From JBQTII01 sp052388275 (lineage in GTDB: Bacteria; Actinomycetota; Actinomycetes; Sporichthyales; Sporichthyaceae): a stretch of DNA of 31,079 nt. The position numbers and the translations under genes are program-made. Under the pieces are notes generated by a model. It saw only the letters and a program-made list of their open reading frames with translations. It had not been told where the DNA came from and did not search any database. Shown here piece by piece: positions 21,505 to 28,308 of this stretch. Within the stretch, counting starts at the first letter, position 1, and each line of letters starts with the position of its first letter. The stretch is from contig JBQTII010000104.1 in assembly GCA_052388275.1 (NCBI GenBank), forward strand, positions 1 to 31,079. The letters run 5' to 3'.

Positions 21505-21932
21505 CGCGCCGGGCCCTGGATCCCGCAGAACCGCCGGGTCACCAAGGTCGCCATGACGATCGCGGCAACCGCCACCAGCGGGGTGATGACCGCGTAAAAC
21601 GGGGCTGCACTGCCTTCACCTTCGACGTGCTCGAACCGCAGGTGCACGACGTACACCGCGTAGACCGAGAACGTGGTGAACCCGCCACAGAATCCGGGAC
21701 CGAGGAAGGGGCGCCACAACGGGTGCACCGGCCCGCGCTCGGTGAGGAGCACCATGATGACGCCGAGCAGCGCGCAGCCGGCCACGTTCACACCCAGCGT
21801 CGTGATCGGGAGATCCGAGACGGACTCCTCCGCCCAGATCCGGCCCGCGCCGTAGCGCGCCAGTGACCCCAGCACCCCGCCGCATGCGACGGCGGCGAGC
21901 ACGCGCGGAGCGAGGCTCGGCGGGGCGGTCAC
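21501..21932 (-). CDS. crcB: Fluoride channel CrcB/FluC, first copy
   Basis: This 143-aa, four-helix protein has GGVLGSLARYGAGRIW, PITTLGVNVAGCALLG (central Asn) and GFCGGFTTFSVYAVYV, again the full Fluc signature, and is clearly distinct from its neighbour. GTG 21932 is preferred: a TTAGCT box ends 8 nt upstream, consistent with a leaderless message, and no SD is present. I see no fluoride-riboswitch consensus upstream, and a leaderless start leaves no room for one. It is the first gene of the crcB pair. Confidence 0.93.
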   Translation of the reverse strand: MTAPPSLAPRVLAAVACGGVLGSLARYGAGRIWAEESVSDLPITTLGVNVAGCALLGVIMVLLTERGPVHPLWRPFLGPGFCGGFTTFSVYAVYVVHLRFEHVEGEGSAAPFYAVITPLVAVAAIVMATLVTRRFCGIQGPAR

Positions 21933-21969
21933 CGGAGAAAAGCTAACGCCGCCCCGGCCGACTAACCCC

Positions 21970-22029
21970 ACTTCTGCGTGCGTGTCGGGCCTTCACCAGG
22001 CACCCAAAGCCCCAGACACACTCAGAAGT
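21970..22029 (-). terminator. Interrupted stem after malic enzyme gene
   Basis: ACTTCTG (21970-21976) pairs with CAGAAGT (22023-22029), and GTGTC pairs with GACAC just inside, forming an interrupted stem 6 bp beyond the malic enzyme stop. It separates that gene from the crcB promoter. Confidence 0.4.
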
Positions 22030-22034
22030 TGGCG

Positions 22035-23747
22035 CTAAATGGCGACGACCGCGGGGTAATCCGGGCGCCACATCGCCGCATCGATCCGGAATTCGAGGTC
22101 CTGCGGCAACTGCGCCAGACCCTCGGCATCGGCGGCCCGAGCCACCGCAATCGCGACCGCGCGGGAGACCGCGCGCAGCTCGTCCACCGCGGGCAGCAAC
22201 GGGGCTCCCAGGCCGGAGCCGGTGTCGATCCGAGCCAATGCGTCGGCGGCCGCGACCAGCATGCCATCGGTGACCCGCGACGCCCGCGAGAGCGCCACCC
22301 CGAGCCCCAGTCCGGGGAATACCAGCGCGTTGTTGGCTTGGGCGATCGTGTACTCGCGAGCATCGTGAACGACGGGTGCGAAGGGACTTCCGGTCGCGAT
22401 CAGCGCCCGCCCCTGCGTCCAGTTCAGCAGGTCCGCGGGCAGCGCCTCACACTTCGACGTCGGATTCGACAACGGCAGGATCACCGGACGATCGCAGTGC
22501 GCCGCCATGTCCCGCACCAGCGCCTCGGTGAAGGAAGCCGGTTGCGCCGAGGTCCCGATCAGGATGGTCGGGTGCACCTCGCGTACCACGTCGGCCAGCG
22601 TGGCCACGGTGCCCGGGGCCGACCACCCGGCGACCTCGCCTGCGCTGCGGGCGTACGGCAGCTGGAAGTCCCGGATGAGCGCAGCCTGATCAGCGGAGAT
22701 CAGACCCTTGCTACCGAGCGCGTAGAACCGAGCTGTGGCCTCGTCAGGTGCCAGACCCTGCGCGATCATCAGGTCCCGCATCATGTCCGCGATCCCGATG
22801 CCGGCGGTTCCGGCGCCGTGGATGATGACGCGCTGATCGCGCATCGCGGTGCCGTTCTCGCGCAACGCGGCGAGCACGGCAGCGAGCACCACCACTGCGG
22901 TGCCCTGCATGTCGTCGTTGAAGGTGCAGCAGCTCGCCTGGTACTTGTGCAGAACCCGTCGGGCGTTGCTCGCGCCGAGGTCCTCCCAGTGCAGCATCGC
23001 GTGCGGGAACACCGTACGCACGCTCGCCACAAACGCGTCCAGCAGCGCGTCGTAGCGCTCATCGCGGACCCGGGCGTGCCGGTTGCCCAGGTACAACGGA
23101 TCGCCGAGCAGTTCGACGTTGTCGGTGCCGACATCGAGCATCACCGGCACCACTCGGCTGGGGTGAATGCCGGCGGCGGCGGTGTAGACCGCCAGCTTGC
23201 CGACCGCGATCTGTGCCCCGCCCACGCCCCAGTCTCCGATCCCGAGAATGCCTTCGCCGTCGGTCGCAACCAGCAGGTCGACGTCGCCTGCCCCGAGCCC
23301 GAGGTTCGCGAACGCGGTCGCCACCTGCTCAGGCTGATTGACCGAGAGGTAGAGCCCACGTGGGCGGCGAAACTCGTGACTGAACCGCTCGATGGCCGTG
23401 CCGATGGTCGGGGTGTACACGATCGGCAGCATTTCCTCGATGTGATCGGTGAGCAGCCGGTAGAAGAGCACCTCGTTGCGGTCACGCAGATTGGCCAGGT
23501 ACACGTGCTTCTCCAGCGGAGTGGACTGGCGCAGGTATTGCCCGTAGACCCGCGCCAGCTGCACGTCGAGCCCACTGGCACGCGCCGGGAGCAGGCCCGT
23601 CAGACCGAGGGCGTCTCGCTCCGAGCACGAGAAGGCGCTTCCCCGGTTCAGTAACGGCAACGCCAGGATCGCGTGCCCCCGCACCCGGACCCGGGCGGTC
23701 CAGCCCTGCGGACCGGGCACCAGCTCGTATGGACTCTCGGCCTTCAT
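22035..23747 (-). CDS. NAD-type malic enzyme (malate dehydrogenase, oxaloacetate-decarboxylating)
   Basis: This 570-aa protein is of the large-subunit malic enzyme type and oxidatively decarboxylates L-malate to pyruvate and CO2. Visible features are catalytic Tyr111 in IVYTPTIG, the block ATDGEGILGIGDWGVGG (161-177), catalytic Lys184 in AVGKLAVY, metal ligands Glu255-Asp256 (HWEDLG) and FNDDMQGTA (276-284), and the dinucleotide fold GAGTAGIG (311-318). SNPTSKCEA and FPGLGLG follow near the C-terminus. NAD preference is inferred from the family. ATG 23747 has a very strong SD (GAGGAGGGA). It is likely a single-gene transcript. Confidence 0.96.
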   Translation of the reverse strand: MKAESPYELVPGPQGWTARVRVRGHAILALPLLNRGSAFSCSERDALGLTGLLPARASGLDVQLARVYGQYLRQSTPLEKHVYLANLRDRNEVLFYRLLTDHIEEMLPIVYTPTIGTAIERFSHEFRRPRGLYLSVNQPEQVATAFANLGLGAGDVDLLVATDGEGILGIGDWGVGGAQIAVGKLAVYTAAAGIHPSRVVPVMLDVGTDNVELLGDPLYLGNRHARVRDERYDALLDAFVASVRTVFPHAMLHWEDLGASNARRVLHKYQASCCTFNDDMQGTAVVVLAAVLAALRENGTAMRDQRVIIHGAGTAGIGIADMMRDLMIAQGLAPDEATARFYALGSKGLISADQAALIRDFQLPYARSAGEVAGWSAPGTVATLADVVREVHPTILIGTSAQPASFTEALVRDMAAHCDRPVILPLSNPTSKCEALPADLLNWTQGRALIATGSPFAPVVHDAREYTIAQANNALVFPGLGLGVALSRASRVTDGMLVAAADALARIDTGSGLGAPLLPAVDELRAVSRAVAIAVARAADAEGLAQLPQDLEFRIDAAMWRPDYPAVVAI

Positions 23748-23816
23748 GGGTCCCTCCTCGGGTGCAGGGATCCATCCTGGCCGACCGGGCGAGCAGGGCC
23801 CTGGCCCGCACCGGGC

Positions 23817-24368
23817 TCAGCTGCGGACCGCGGAGATGTCGAACTCCAGAACGATCTTCTCCGACACCAGAACCCCACCGGCCTCCAACGCGGCGTTGAA
23901 GCTCACTCCCCAATCCTTGCGATTGATGGTGGCCTTGCCCTCGAAGCCCGCTCGCACGTTTCCCCAGGGGTCGGTGGCGATCCCGGTGAACTCGAAGTCG
24001 ATATCCACACTCTTGGTGATGCCCTTGATGGTCAGCTCGCCGGTCAGTACGTAATCCGATCCGCTCGCCGCGCGCACGCCGGTGGAGACGAAGCGGATCT
24101 GCGGGTGATCGGCAGCGGCGAAGAAGTCATTCGTGCGCAGGTGCTCATCGCGGGCCGCGTTGGCGGTGTCGATGCTGGCAACCTCGATCGTCAGCTCGAT
24201 GTGGGAGTTCGCGGGTTGCTGTGCGTCGAGCGTGGCGGTGCCGGTGAAGTCACTGAAGGCGCCGCGGACCTTGGTGACCATGGCATGGCGCGCCACGAAG
24301 CCGATCCGGCTGTGGGAGGCGTCGATCGCGTAGGTCCCGGTCAGCGCGCTGGCAGTAGCGGTGGTCAT
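23817..24368 (-). CDS. YceI family protein
   Basis: This 183-aa protein has the lipocalin-like YceI fold. Its sequence opens GTYAIDASHSRIGFVARHAMVTKVRGAF, then IDTANAARDEHLRTNDFFAAADHPQIRF, the central LTGELTIKGITKSVDIDFEF and WGVSFNAALEAGGVLVSEKI at the end. Members bind polyisoprenoid-type lipids; no signal peptide is present, so this one should be cytosolic. The start at 24368 is set by GAAGGAG 7 nt upstream. It is divergent from a MarR regulator across a 16-bp palindrome, a recurrent actinobacterial pairing in which the regulator represses both genes. Confidence 0.95.
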   Translation of the reverse strand: MTTATASALTGTYAIDASHSRIGFVARHAMVTKVRGAFSDFTGTATLDAQQPANSHIELTIEVASIDTANAARDEHLRTNDFFAAADHPQIRFVSTGVRAASGSDYVLTGELTIKGITKSVDIDFEFTGIATDPWGNVRAGFEGKATINRKDWGVSFNAALEAGGVLVSEKIVLEFDISAVRS

Positions 24369-24389
24369 GGAGTGCTCCTTCGGTAGATT

Positions 24390-24405
24390 GGTTGATACAT
24401 CAACC
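24390..24405. promoter_or_regulatory. MarR-type operator between yceI and marR genes
   Basis: GGTTGAT-AC-ATCAACC is a perfect 7+7 palindrome around TTGATACATCAA, a sequence type typical of MarR operators. A weaker copy with 11 of 16 matching bases follows at 24417-24432 (GGATGACGTGTCAACC). Both lie in the 86-bp divergent promoter region. Confidence 0.7.
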
Positions 24406-24454
24406 ATAGCACGGATGGATGACGTGTCAACCTCAGGCGTGGCACACTTCTGCT

Positions 24455-24940
24455 ATGACCGACCACGTCGCCCCGCGCTGGCTCACCGAGCACGAACAGC
24501 TGGCCTGGCGTGGCTCGCTGAGCATGTGGGCCCGCTTGCAGTCCGCCCTCGCCCGAGAGATGGCGGACGGCTCCGAGCTCTCCATGTCCGACTTCGCCGT
24601 CCTGGTGACGCTGACCGAGGCCTGCGGCGGCGCCGTCCGCGCGTTCTCCTTGGCCAGGGAGCTGGACTGGGAGAAGAGCCGGCTCTCCCATCAGCTGGCC
24701 CGGATGGAAAGGCGCGGGCTGATCGATCGCGCAGGCTGCAGCGAGGACGGCCGCGGCCAGATCGTGACAGCGACCGCAGCCGGCCGGGCGGCGATCGAGG
24801 CCGCTGCCCCGGCCCACGTCGAGGCGGTGCGCCGCCTGTTCCTCGATCACCTCACGCCCACGCAGATCGACGCGCTGGCCGCCATCAGTGCGAGCGTTCT
24901 CCCGGTACTCGGCGCTCCGGCGATAAAGTCAGCGCTGTGA
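24455..24940 (+). CDS. MarR family transcriptional regulator
   Basis: This 161-aa winged-helix protein has an N-terminal helix WLTEHEQLAWRGSLSMWARLQ, the recognition region ALAREMADGSELSMSDFAVLVTL ... FSLARELDWEKSRLSHQLARMERRGLI, the wing RAGCSEDGRGQIVTATAAGR and a C-terminal dimerisation helix. The family represses adjacent genes and is released by small ligands or oxidation; the ligand is unknown. ATG 24455 is chosen since CACACT ends 7 nt upstream and no SD exists (leaderless). It is expected to bind the palindrome at 24390-24405 and control yceI and itself. The stop overlaps the next start (GTGA). Confidence 0.94.
   Translation: MTDHVAPRWLTEHEQLAWRGSLSMWARLQSALAREMADGSELSMSDFAVLVTLTEACGGAVRAFSLARELDWEKSRLSHQLARMERRGLIDRAGCSEDGRGQIVTATAAGRAAIEAAAPAHVEAVRRLFLDHLTPTQIDALAAISASVLPVLGAPAIKSAL
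24924..24929 (+). promoter_or_regulatory. Internal -10 box for gene 24937
   Basis: TAAAGT within the end of the marR gene ends 7 nt before GTG 24937, so the next gene may have its own leaderless transcript in addition to read-through. Confidence 0.35.
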
Positions 24941-25236
24941 TCTTCAAGCGCGTAGGCGAGAACAGGCCTTACCCCGAGCACAACACCAGCCAGCGCGCCT
25001 GGTCGGTCGTGCCTCCCCGGGCGGTACGCCTGGACCAGCTGATCACCACCAAGAGCCAGCTCGACCTCTCGACGCTGCTCTCCGAGGACTCCACCTTCTA
25101 CGGCGACCTGTTCGCCCACGTCGTCGAGTGGCGCGGGGACCTTTACCTCGAGGACGGCCTGCACCGGGCGGTTCGTGCCGCGCTGCGCCAGCGCACCGTC
25201 GTTCACGCGCGCATCCTGGAGCTGGGCGAGGCCTGA
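24937..25236 (+). CDS. Small conserved actinobacterial protein, ParB/Srx-like (often labelled VapB-family)
   Basis: This 99-aa protein has VRLDQLITTKSQLDLSTLL, then FYGDLFAHVVEWRGDLYLEDGLHRAVRAALRQ and VVHARILEL. The D-G-x-H-R-x-x-x-A segment after a strand and before a helix resembles the nucleotide-binding motif of ParB/sulfiredoxin-fold domains. I recall such proteins being annotated as VapB-type antitoxins, but no toxin gene is adjacent. GTG 24937 overlaps the marR stop. A LytR_C protein gene follows 112 bp downstream. The function is unknown; the ParB-like assignment is my reading of the motif. Confidence 0.75.
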   Translation: MIFKRVGENRPYPEHNTSQRAWSVVPPRAVRLDQLITTKSQLDLSTLLSEDSTFYGDLFAHVVEWRGDLYLEDGLHRAVRAALRQRTVVHARILELGEA

Positions 25237-25348
25237 GATCTCGATTGGGCGACTGGGCTCCACACGGGGCTCGGGTCGCCTAGCCTTGATGATCACGCAC
25301 CGAAAAGGGCCAGGACCGGCGTCGATGCGGCCGTAACAGGGGGAGATC

Positions 25349-25900
25349 GTGAACGCGTTCCGTCCGAGGGGATCCACGACCCTCCCGCGATTCCGGCCGG
25401 TCAACACCCGTCGCCGGGTCATCACGGTGACCGCAGTGCTCGCCGCCTGCGCCGGGATCGGCACTGCCGCCTACACCTTGGGAATCAGTTCCGACGCCAG
25501 CTCCCGCCCGGACTGCCAACGGGCCGACTACGTGGCCCCCACGCCTGGCCGGGCCCCGGTGAACGTCTACAACTCGACCCCCCAAGGGGGCTTGGCCACG
25601 AACGTGGCTTCCGAACTCAAGAAGCGCGGGTTCACCATCGGCGAGGTGGACAACGACCCCCTGCGCCGCAAGATCCGCGGCACAGGTGAGATCCGGGGCG
25701 GCCCGGCGGGCGAGGCCCAGATCGCCGCTCTGCAGGCCTGGCAGCCGGGCATGGTCATCGTCCGCGACAAGGGTCGTCGCGGTCCCGGCGTGGACTTTGT
25801 CATGGGGCTGAAGTTCGTCGAGTTGCGAGCCGAGCCAGAGGCGCCCCCTGGCGCCCCGCCCAGCGCCTGCCTCCCGGTAACCGAACCCGCGAGTTCTTGA
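25349..25900 (+). CDS. LytR C-terminal-domain protein, membrane-anchored
   Basis: This 183-aa protein has a basic cytosolic N-terminus, one membrane segment (about 24-44, VITVTAVLAACAGIGTAAYT) and an extracytoplasmic LytR_C domain (about 69-160). The domain shows VNVYNSTPQGGLATNVASELKKRGF, GEVDNDP and VDFVMGLKFVEL. LytR_C domains are found attached to LCP cell-wall ligases and as stand-alone proteins; the biochemical role is unknown. GTG 25349 has GGGGGAG 5 nt upstream. TAGCCT at about 25281 may be its -10. Confidence 0.9.
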   Translation: MNAFRPRGSTTLPRFRPVNTRRRVITVTAVLAACAGIGTAAYTLGISSDASSRPDCQRADYVAPTPGRAPVNVYNSTPQGGLATNVASELKKRGFTIGEVDNDPLRRKIRGTGEIRGGPAGEAQIAALQAWQPGMVIVRDKGRRGPGVDFVMGLKFVELRAEPEAPPGAPPSACLPVTEPASS

Positions 25901-25927
25901 CCCGCTGCTGATCAGCGCCAAAGCGGG
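25901..25927 (+). terminator. Hairpin after the LytR_C gene
   Basis: CCCGCT (25901-25906) pairs with AGCGGG (25922-25927) directly after the stop codon, enclosing the palindrome GCTGATCAGC (25907-25916). Confidence 0.5.
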
Positions 25928-25946
25928 TGCGTGGCCGTTAACGCGG

Positions 25947-25993
25947 CGAAGTCCCGGTCGCCACGTCCAGATGGACGAGGATCCGGGACTTCG
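25947..25993. terminator. Nested inverted repeat between convergent genes
   Basis: CGAAGTCCCGG (25947-25957) and CCGGGACTTCG (25983-25993) are perfect over 11 bp. Inside is a second hairpin, CGTCC-AGAT-GGACG (25964-25977). Lying between the LytR_C gene and bldC, which converge, it is probably a bidirectional terminator. Confidence 0.6.
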
Positions 25994-26068
25994 GCCGATC
26001 CCCCCGTGCTGGCGCTTCGGATCCGACGGCGGGTCGAATCTGCGGCGCCGGGTGTCAGCGCGCGGTGC

Positions 26069-26284
26069 TCACCGCTCGATGCGGCTGCTCTGCGCCGGGA
26101 TCGTGCCGGCGAGAAGCTGGCGAACCTCGGACTCGCGGTAGCGGCGGTGGCCACCAAGGGTGCGGATCGAGGTGAGCTTGCCGGCCTTGGCCCAGCGGGT
26201 GACGGTCTTCGGGTCGACACGGAACATCGTGGCAACCTCAGCCGGCGTCAGCAGAGCTTCCGTGTCGGGCGTACGTGCATTCAT
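26069..26284 (-). CDS. bldC: Developmental regulator BldC
   Basis: This 71-aa small MerR-like DNA-binding protein is nearly identical in its core to Streptomyces BldC: LLTPAEVATMFRVDPKTVTRW followed by AKAGKLTSIRTLGGHRRYRE. It has the helix-turn-helix and wing but no effector domain. BldC binds cooperatively to direct repeats and holds back sporulation genes in Streptomyces; a similar developmental role here is inferred. ATG 26284 has GAGGAGG at 7 nt. A 9-bp hairpin precedes the SD in the mRNA leader. Only the C-terminal few residues diverge. Confidence 0.97.
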   Translation of the reverse strand: MNARTPDTEALLTPAEVATMFRVDPKTVTRWAKAGKLTSIRTLGGHRRYRESEVRQLLAGTIPAQSSRIER

Positions 26285-26299
26285 GGCGGGCCTCCTCAG

Positions 26300-26322
26300 C
26301 GAGCCGACCTTGTGTCGGCTCG
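26300..26322 (-). promoter_or_regulatory. Hairpin in the bldC leader
   Basis: CGAGCCGAC / GTCGGCTCG is a perfect 9-bp stem with a 5-nt loop, ending 16 nt before the bldC ATG and immediately upstream of its SD. It could protect or control the message. Confidence 0.55.
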
Positions 26323-26498
26323 TATCACGATGGTGCCCTAGGGGCCGGATGTCCGGAATGGTCCTTGCGGATCATTTCGAGCAGCCGACTGGCCGTGGGC
26401 CAGATCAACCGAACGGATGATGCCTTTCCCGATCATCGACACTTTTCCGTGCGGTCTCATCCACCGAACCTGACCCCGCGCCAGCTGTGCCTGAACCG

Positions 26499-26526
26499 AG
26501 ACTACCTTTGGTATCTCTTCGGTCAA
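26499..26526 (-). promoter_or_regulatory. Putative bldC promoter
   Basis: On the minus strand TTGACC (26526-26521), a 16-nt spacer and TAGTCT (26504-26499) form one of the best sigma-70-type matches in the window. Transcription would begin near 26492, giving bldC a leader of about 205 nt. The 456-bp gap 26285-26740 otherwise holds the leader hairpin, the vdh promoter and A/T-richer DNA without a credible gene. Confidence 0.5.
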
Positions 26527-26655
26527 CAAGCATGCCCGAACTTCCGTTTCATCCCAATGAATGACCAAGTATAGGTATTCCGTGTCGCGATCTGTCCCGG
26601 AATTCCCGACACCGGTGCGCCGTTGGGATGACCCTCAATCGGCCGCTAAAGCGGA

Positions 26656-26686
26656 TTGATCCACCCGCTCGGCTCAGCCGTACCCT
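26656..26686 (+). promoter_or_regulatory. Putative promoter of valine dehydrogenase gene
   Basis: TTGATC (26656-26661) and TACCCT (26681-26686) are separated by 19 nt, slightly long. The start would be near 26694, giving a 45-nt leader with GAGGAGG before GTG 26741. Confidence 0.4.
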
Positions 26687-26740
26687 GATCGGGCAGGTCC
26701 AAGAACTTCAGCGAAATCCCGGCCGGAAGAGGAGGTCCTG

Positions 26741-27844
26741 GTGCCTGATCTGGCCGTTGTCGACCTGCTGGGAGCGCAATCCCCCCATGAGCAGGTCGTG
26801 TTCTGCCACGATCCGGACAGCGGGTTGCGTGCCATCATCGCCCTGCATTCCACCGCGCTGGGCCCCGGACTCGGTGGCACCCGGTTCTATCCCTACGCAA
26901 GCGTCGAGGCCGCGCTCAGCGACGTTCTGAACCTGTCCCAGGCGATGACGTACAAGAACGCGCTCGCCGGACTCGATCACGGGGGCGGTAAAGCGGTGAT
27001 CATCGGCGATCCGAATCGGGACAAGAGCGAGCACCTATTGCGCGCCTACGGCCGCTTCGTGCAATCCCTCGGCGGGCGCTATGTCACGGCTGCCGACGTC
27101 GGGACCTACTCCGCCGACCTGGACGTCGTCGCGTGGGAAACCCGCCACGCGACCGGGCGCTCACCCGAGAAGGGCGGCGCCGGGGATTCCTCGATCCTGA
27201 CCGCCTGGGGGCTCTACCAGGGCATGCGAGCCTGCGCAGCGCACCTGTGGGGGGCGCCCAGCCTGGCCGGGCGACGGGTCGGCATTTCCGGCGTCGGCAA
27301 GGTCGGGCGGCACCTGGCGGATCATCTCGCCGCCGAGGGCGCGCAGCTGCTGGTCACCGACGTCTCACCGAGCGCGCTCGCCGCGCTGCAGGCGGCGCAC
27401 CCCGGCGCCCAGCTGATCGTGGACACCGACAACCTGATCCGCGCGGACCTGGACATCTACTCGCCCTGCGCCCTTGGCGGGGCGCTGGACGAGAGGTCCG
27501 TGGCCGCCCTGAGCGCGGCGATCGTTTGCGGCGGAGCTAACAATCAACTGGCGCACCCGGGGATCGACGAGCTGATCAATGAGCGCGGGGTCCTGTACGC
27601 CCCGGACTACCTGGTGAACGCCGGCGGCGTTATCCAGGTCGCCGACGAGTACGCCGGGCAGGACGGCGGATTCTCCTTCGAGCGGGCCAAAGCGCGGGCG
27701 AGCGGCATCTACGCGACCACGGCACAGGTGCTCCGGATCGCCCGCGACGAGGGCATCTCCCCGGCCCTGGCCGCCGATCGGCTCGCCGAAGCGCGCATCC
27801 TCGCCATCCCCCGGCGCTCGCGAATCCACCTGGCCGGAAGCTGA
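26741..27844 (+). CDS. vdh: Valine (leucine/phenylalanine-type) dehydrogenase
   Basis: This 367-aa enzyme is of the Glu/Leu/Phe/Val dehydrogenase family, oxidatively deaminating a branched-chain amino acid to its 2-oxo acid with NAD. Visible features are the glycine-rich LGPGLGGTRFYPY (40-52), substrate Lys72 in TYKNA, catalytic Lys84 in HGGGKAV, the ADVGT loop with the catalytic Asp, and the Rossmann GVGKVG. PDYLVNAGGVIQV near the C-terminus is also typical. Its place between bldC and DUF3073/purM-purF matches the vdh locus of Streptomyces, where it feeds macrolide precursors and amino-acid catabolism. GTG 26741 has a GAGGAGG SD. Confidence 0.95.
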   Translation: MPDLAVVDLLGAQSPHEQVVFCHDPDSGLRAIIALHSTALGPGLGGTRFYPYASVEAALSDVLNLSQAMTYKNALAGLDHGGGKAVIIGDPNRDKSEHLLRAYGRFVQSLGGRYVTAADVGTYSADLDVVAWETRHATGRSPEKGGAGDSSILTAWGLYQGMRACAAHLWGAPSLAGRRVGISGVGKVGRHLADHLAAEGAQLLVTDVSPSALAALQAAHPGAQLIVDTDNLIRADLDIYSPCALGGALDERSVAALSAAIVCGGANNQLAHPGIDELINERGVLYAPDYLVNAGGVIQVADEYAGQDGGFSFERAKARASGIYATTAQVLRIARDEGISPALAADRLAEARILAIPRRSRIHLAGS

Positions 27845-27864
27845 CCCAGGGTGTCCGTGTGCCA

Positions 27865-27888
27865 CGTCCGCGGCGGACGGGGTACTTT
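27865..27888 (+). promoter_or_regulatory. Promoter of DUF3073 gene with overlapping palindrome
   Basis: CGTCCGC-G-GCGGACG (27865-27879) is a perfect palindrome around one central base. TACTTT (27883-27888) is a plausible -10, placing the palindrome between -35 and -10, where a repressor would act. The stem could instead help end vdh transcripts. Confidence 0.45.
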
Positions 27889-27995
27889 AAGGGAGCGCGA
27901 TACGCCTCCTGCTGCACCTGGGCCCAGAGGCCGTCGCCACCGTCCGTAGACGCGTAGCCGGGGCCACGTCGGCCCTGATCAGAGGGGGTCGAGCC

Positions 27996-28211
27996 ATGGG
28001 GCGCGGCCGAGCCAAAGCCAAGCAGACGAAGGTGGCCCGCGAGCTGAAGTACAGCTCGGGTGGGACCGACCTGGATCGCCTGCGGGCCGAGCTCGTCAGC
28101 AGCGGCGGTTCGGCAGCACCTGCCGGTGACGCGGGCGACGAGCCTGAGGATGACCCGTACGCCCAGTACGCGGGCGATGACGACGGCGAGGACACCCGCC
28201 GCTCAGGTTGA
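27996..28211 (+). CDS. DUF3073 family protein
   Basis: This 71-aa protein begins MGRGRAKAKQTKVARELKY, the invariant basic N-terminus of this actinobacterial family, continues YSSGGTDLDRLRAEL and ends in a very acidic tail (DEPEDDPYAQYAGDDDGED). Its function is unknown; the basic/acidic split suggests a nucleic-acid or protein interaction. GAGGGGG lies 8 nt before the ATG. The position between vdh and purM is conserved. Confidence 0.95.
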   Translation: MGRGRAKAKQTKVARELKYSSGGTDLDRLRAELVSSGGSAAPAGDAGDEPEDDPYAQYAGDDDGEDTRRSG

Positions 28212-28250
28212 GCGTCCGCTCGTTGGCCGAGGCGCGTCGCTGATCCCCGA

Positions 28251-28294
28251 ACGTCCGAAGAAGTGGTCGCTATAGCAACCACCCCTTCGGACGT
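28251..28294. repeat. Two-tier palindromic repeat, copy 2
   Basis: The outer arms ACGTCCGAAG (28251-28260) / CTTCGGACGT (28285-28294) are perfect over 10 bp. The inner 20-bp palindrome GTGGTCGCTATAGCAACCAC (28263-28282) has one mismatch. It differs from copy 1 (13210-13253) at only 3 of 44 positions. It begins 40 bp after the DUF3073 stop. Confidence 0.9.
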
Positions 28295-28308
28295 CCGCGA
28301 TTGTTGGG

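Noticed and set aside
21933..21969. Fluoride (crcB) riboswitch upstream of the crcB pair
   Set aside because: No consensus core is visible and the -10 lies directly before the start codon.
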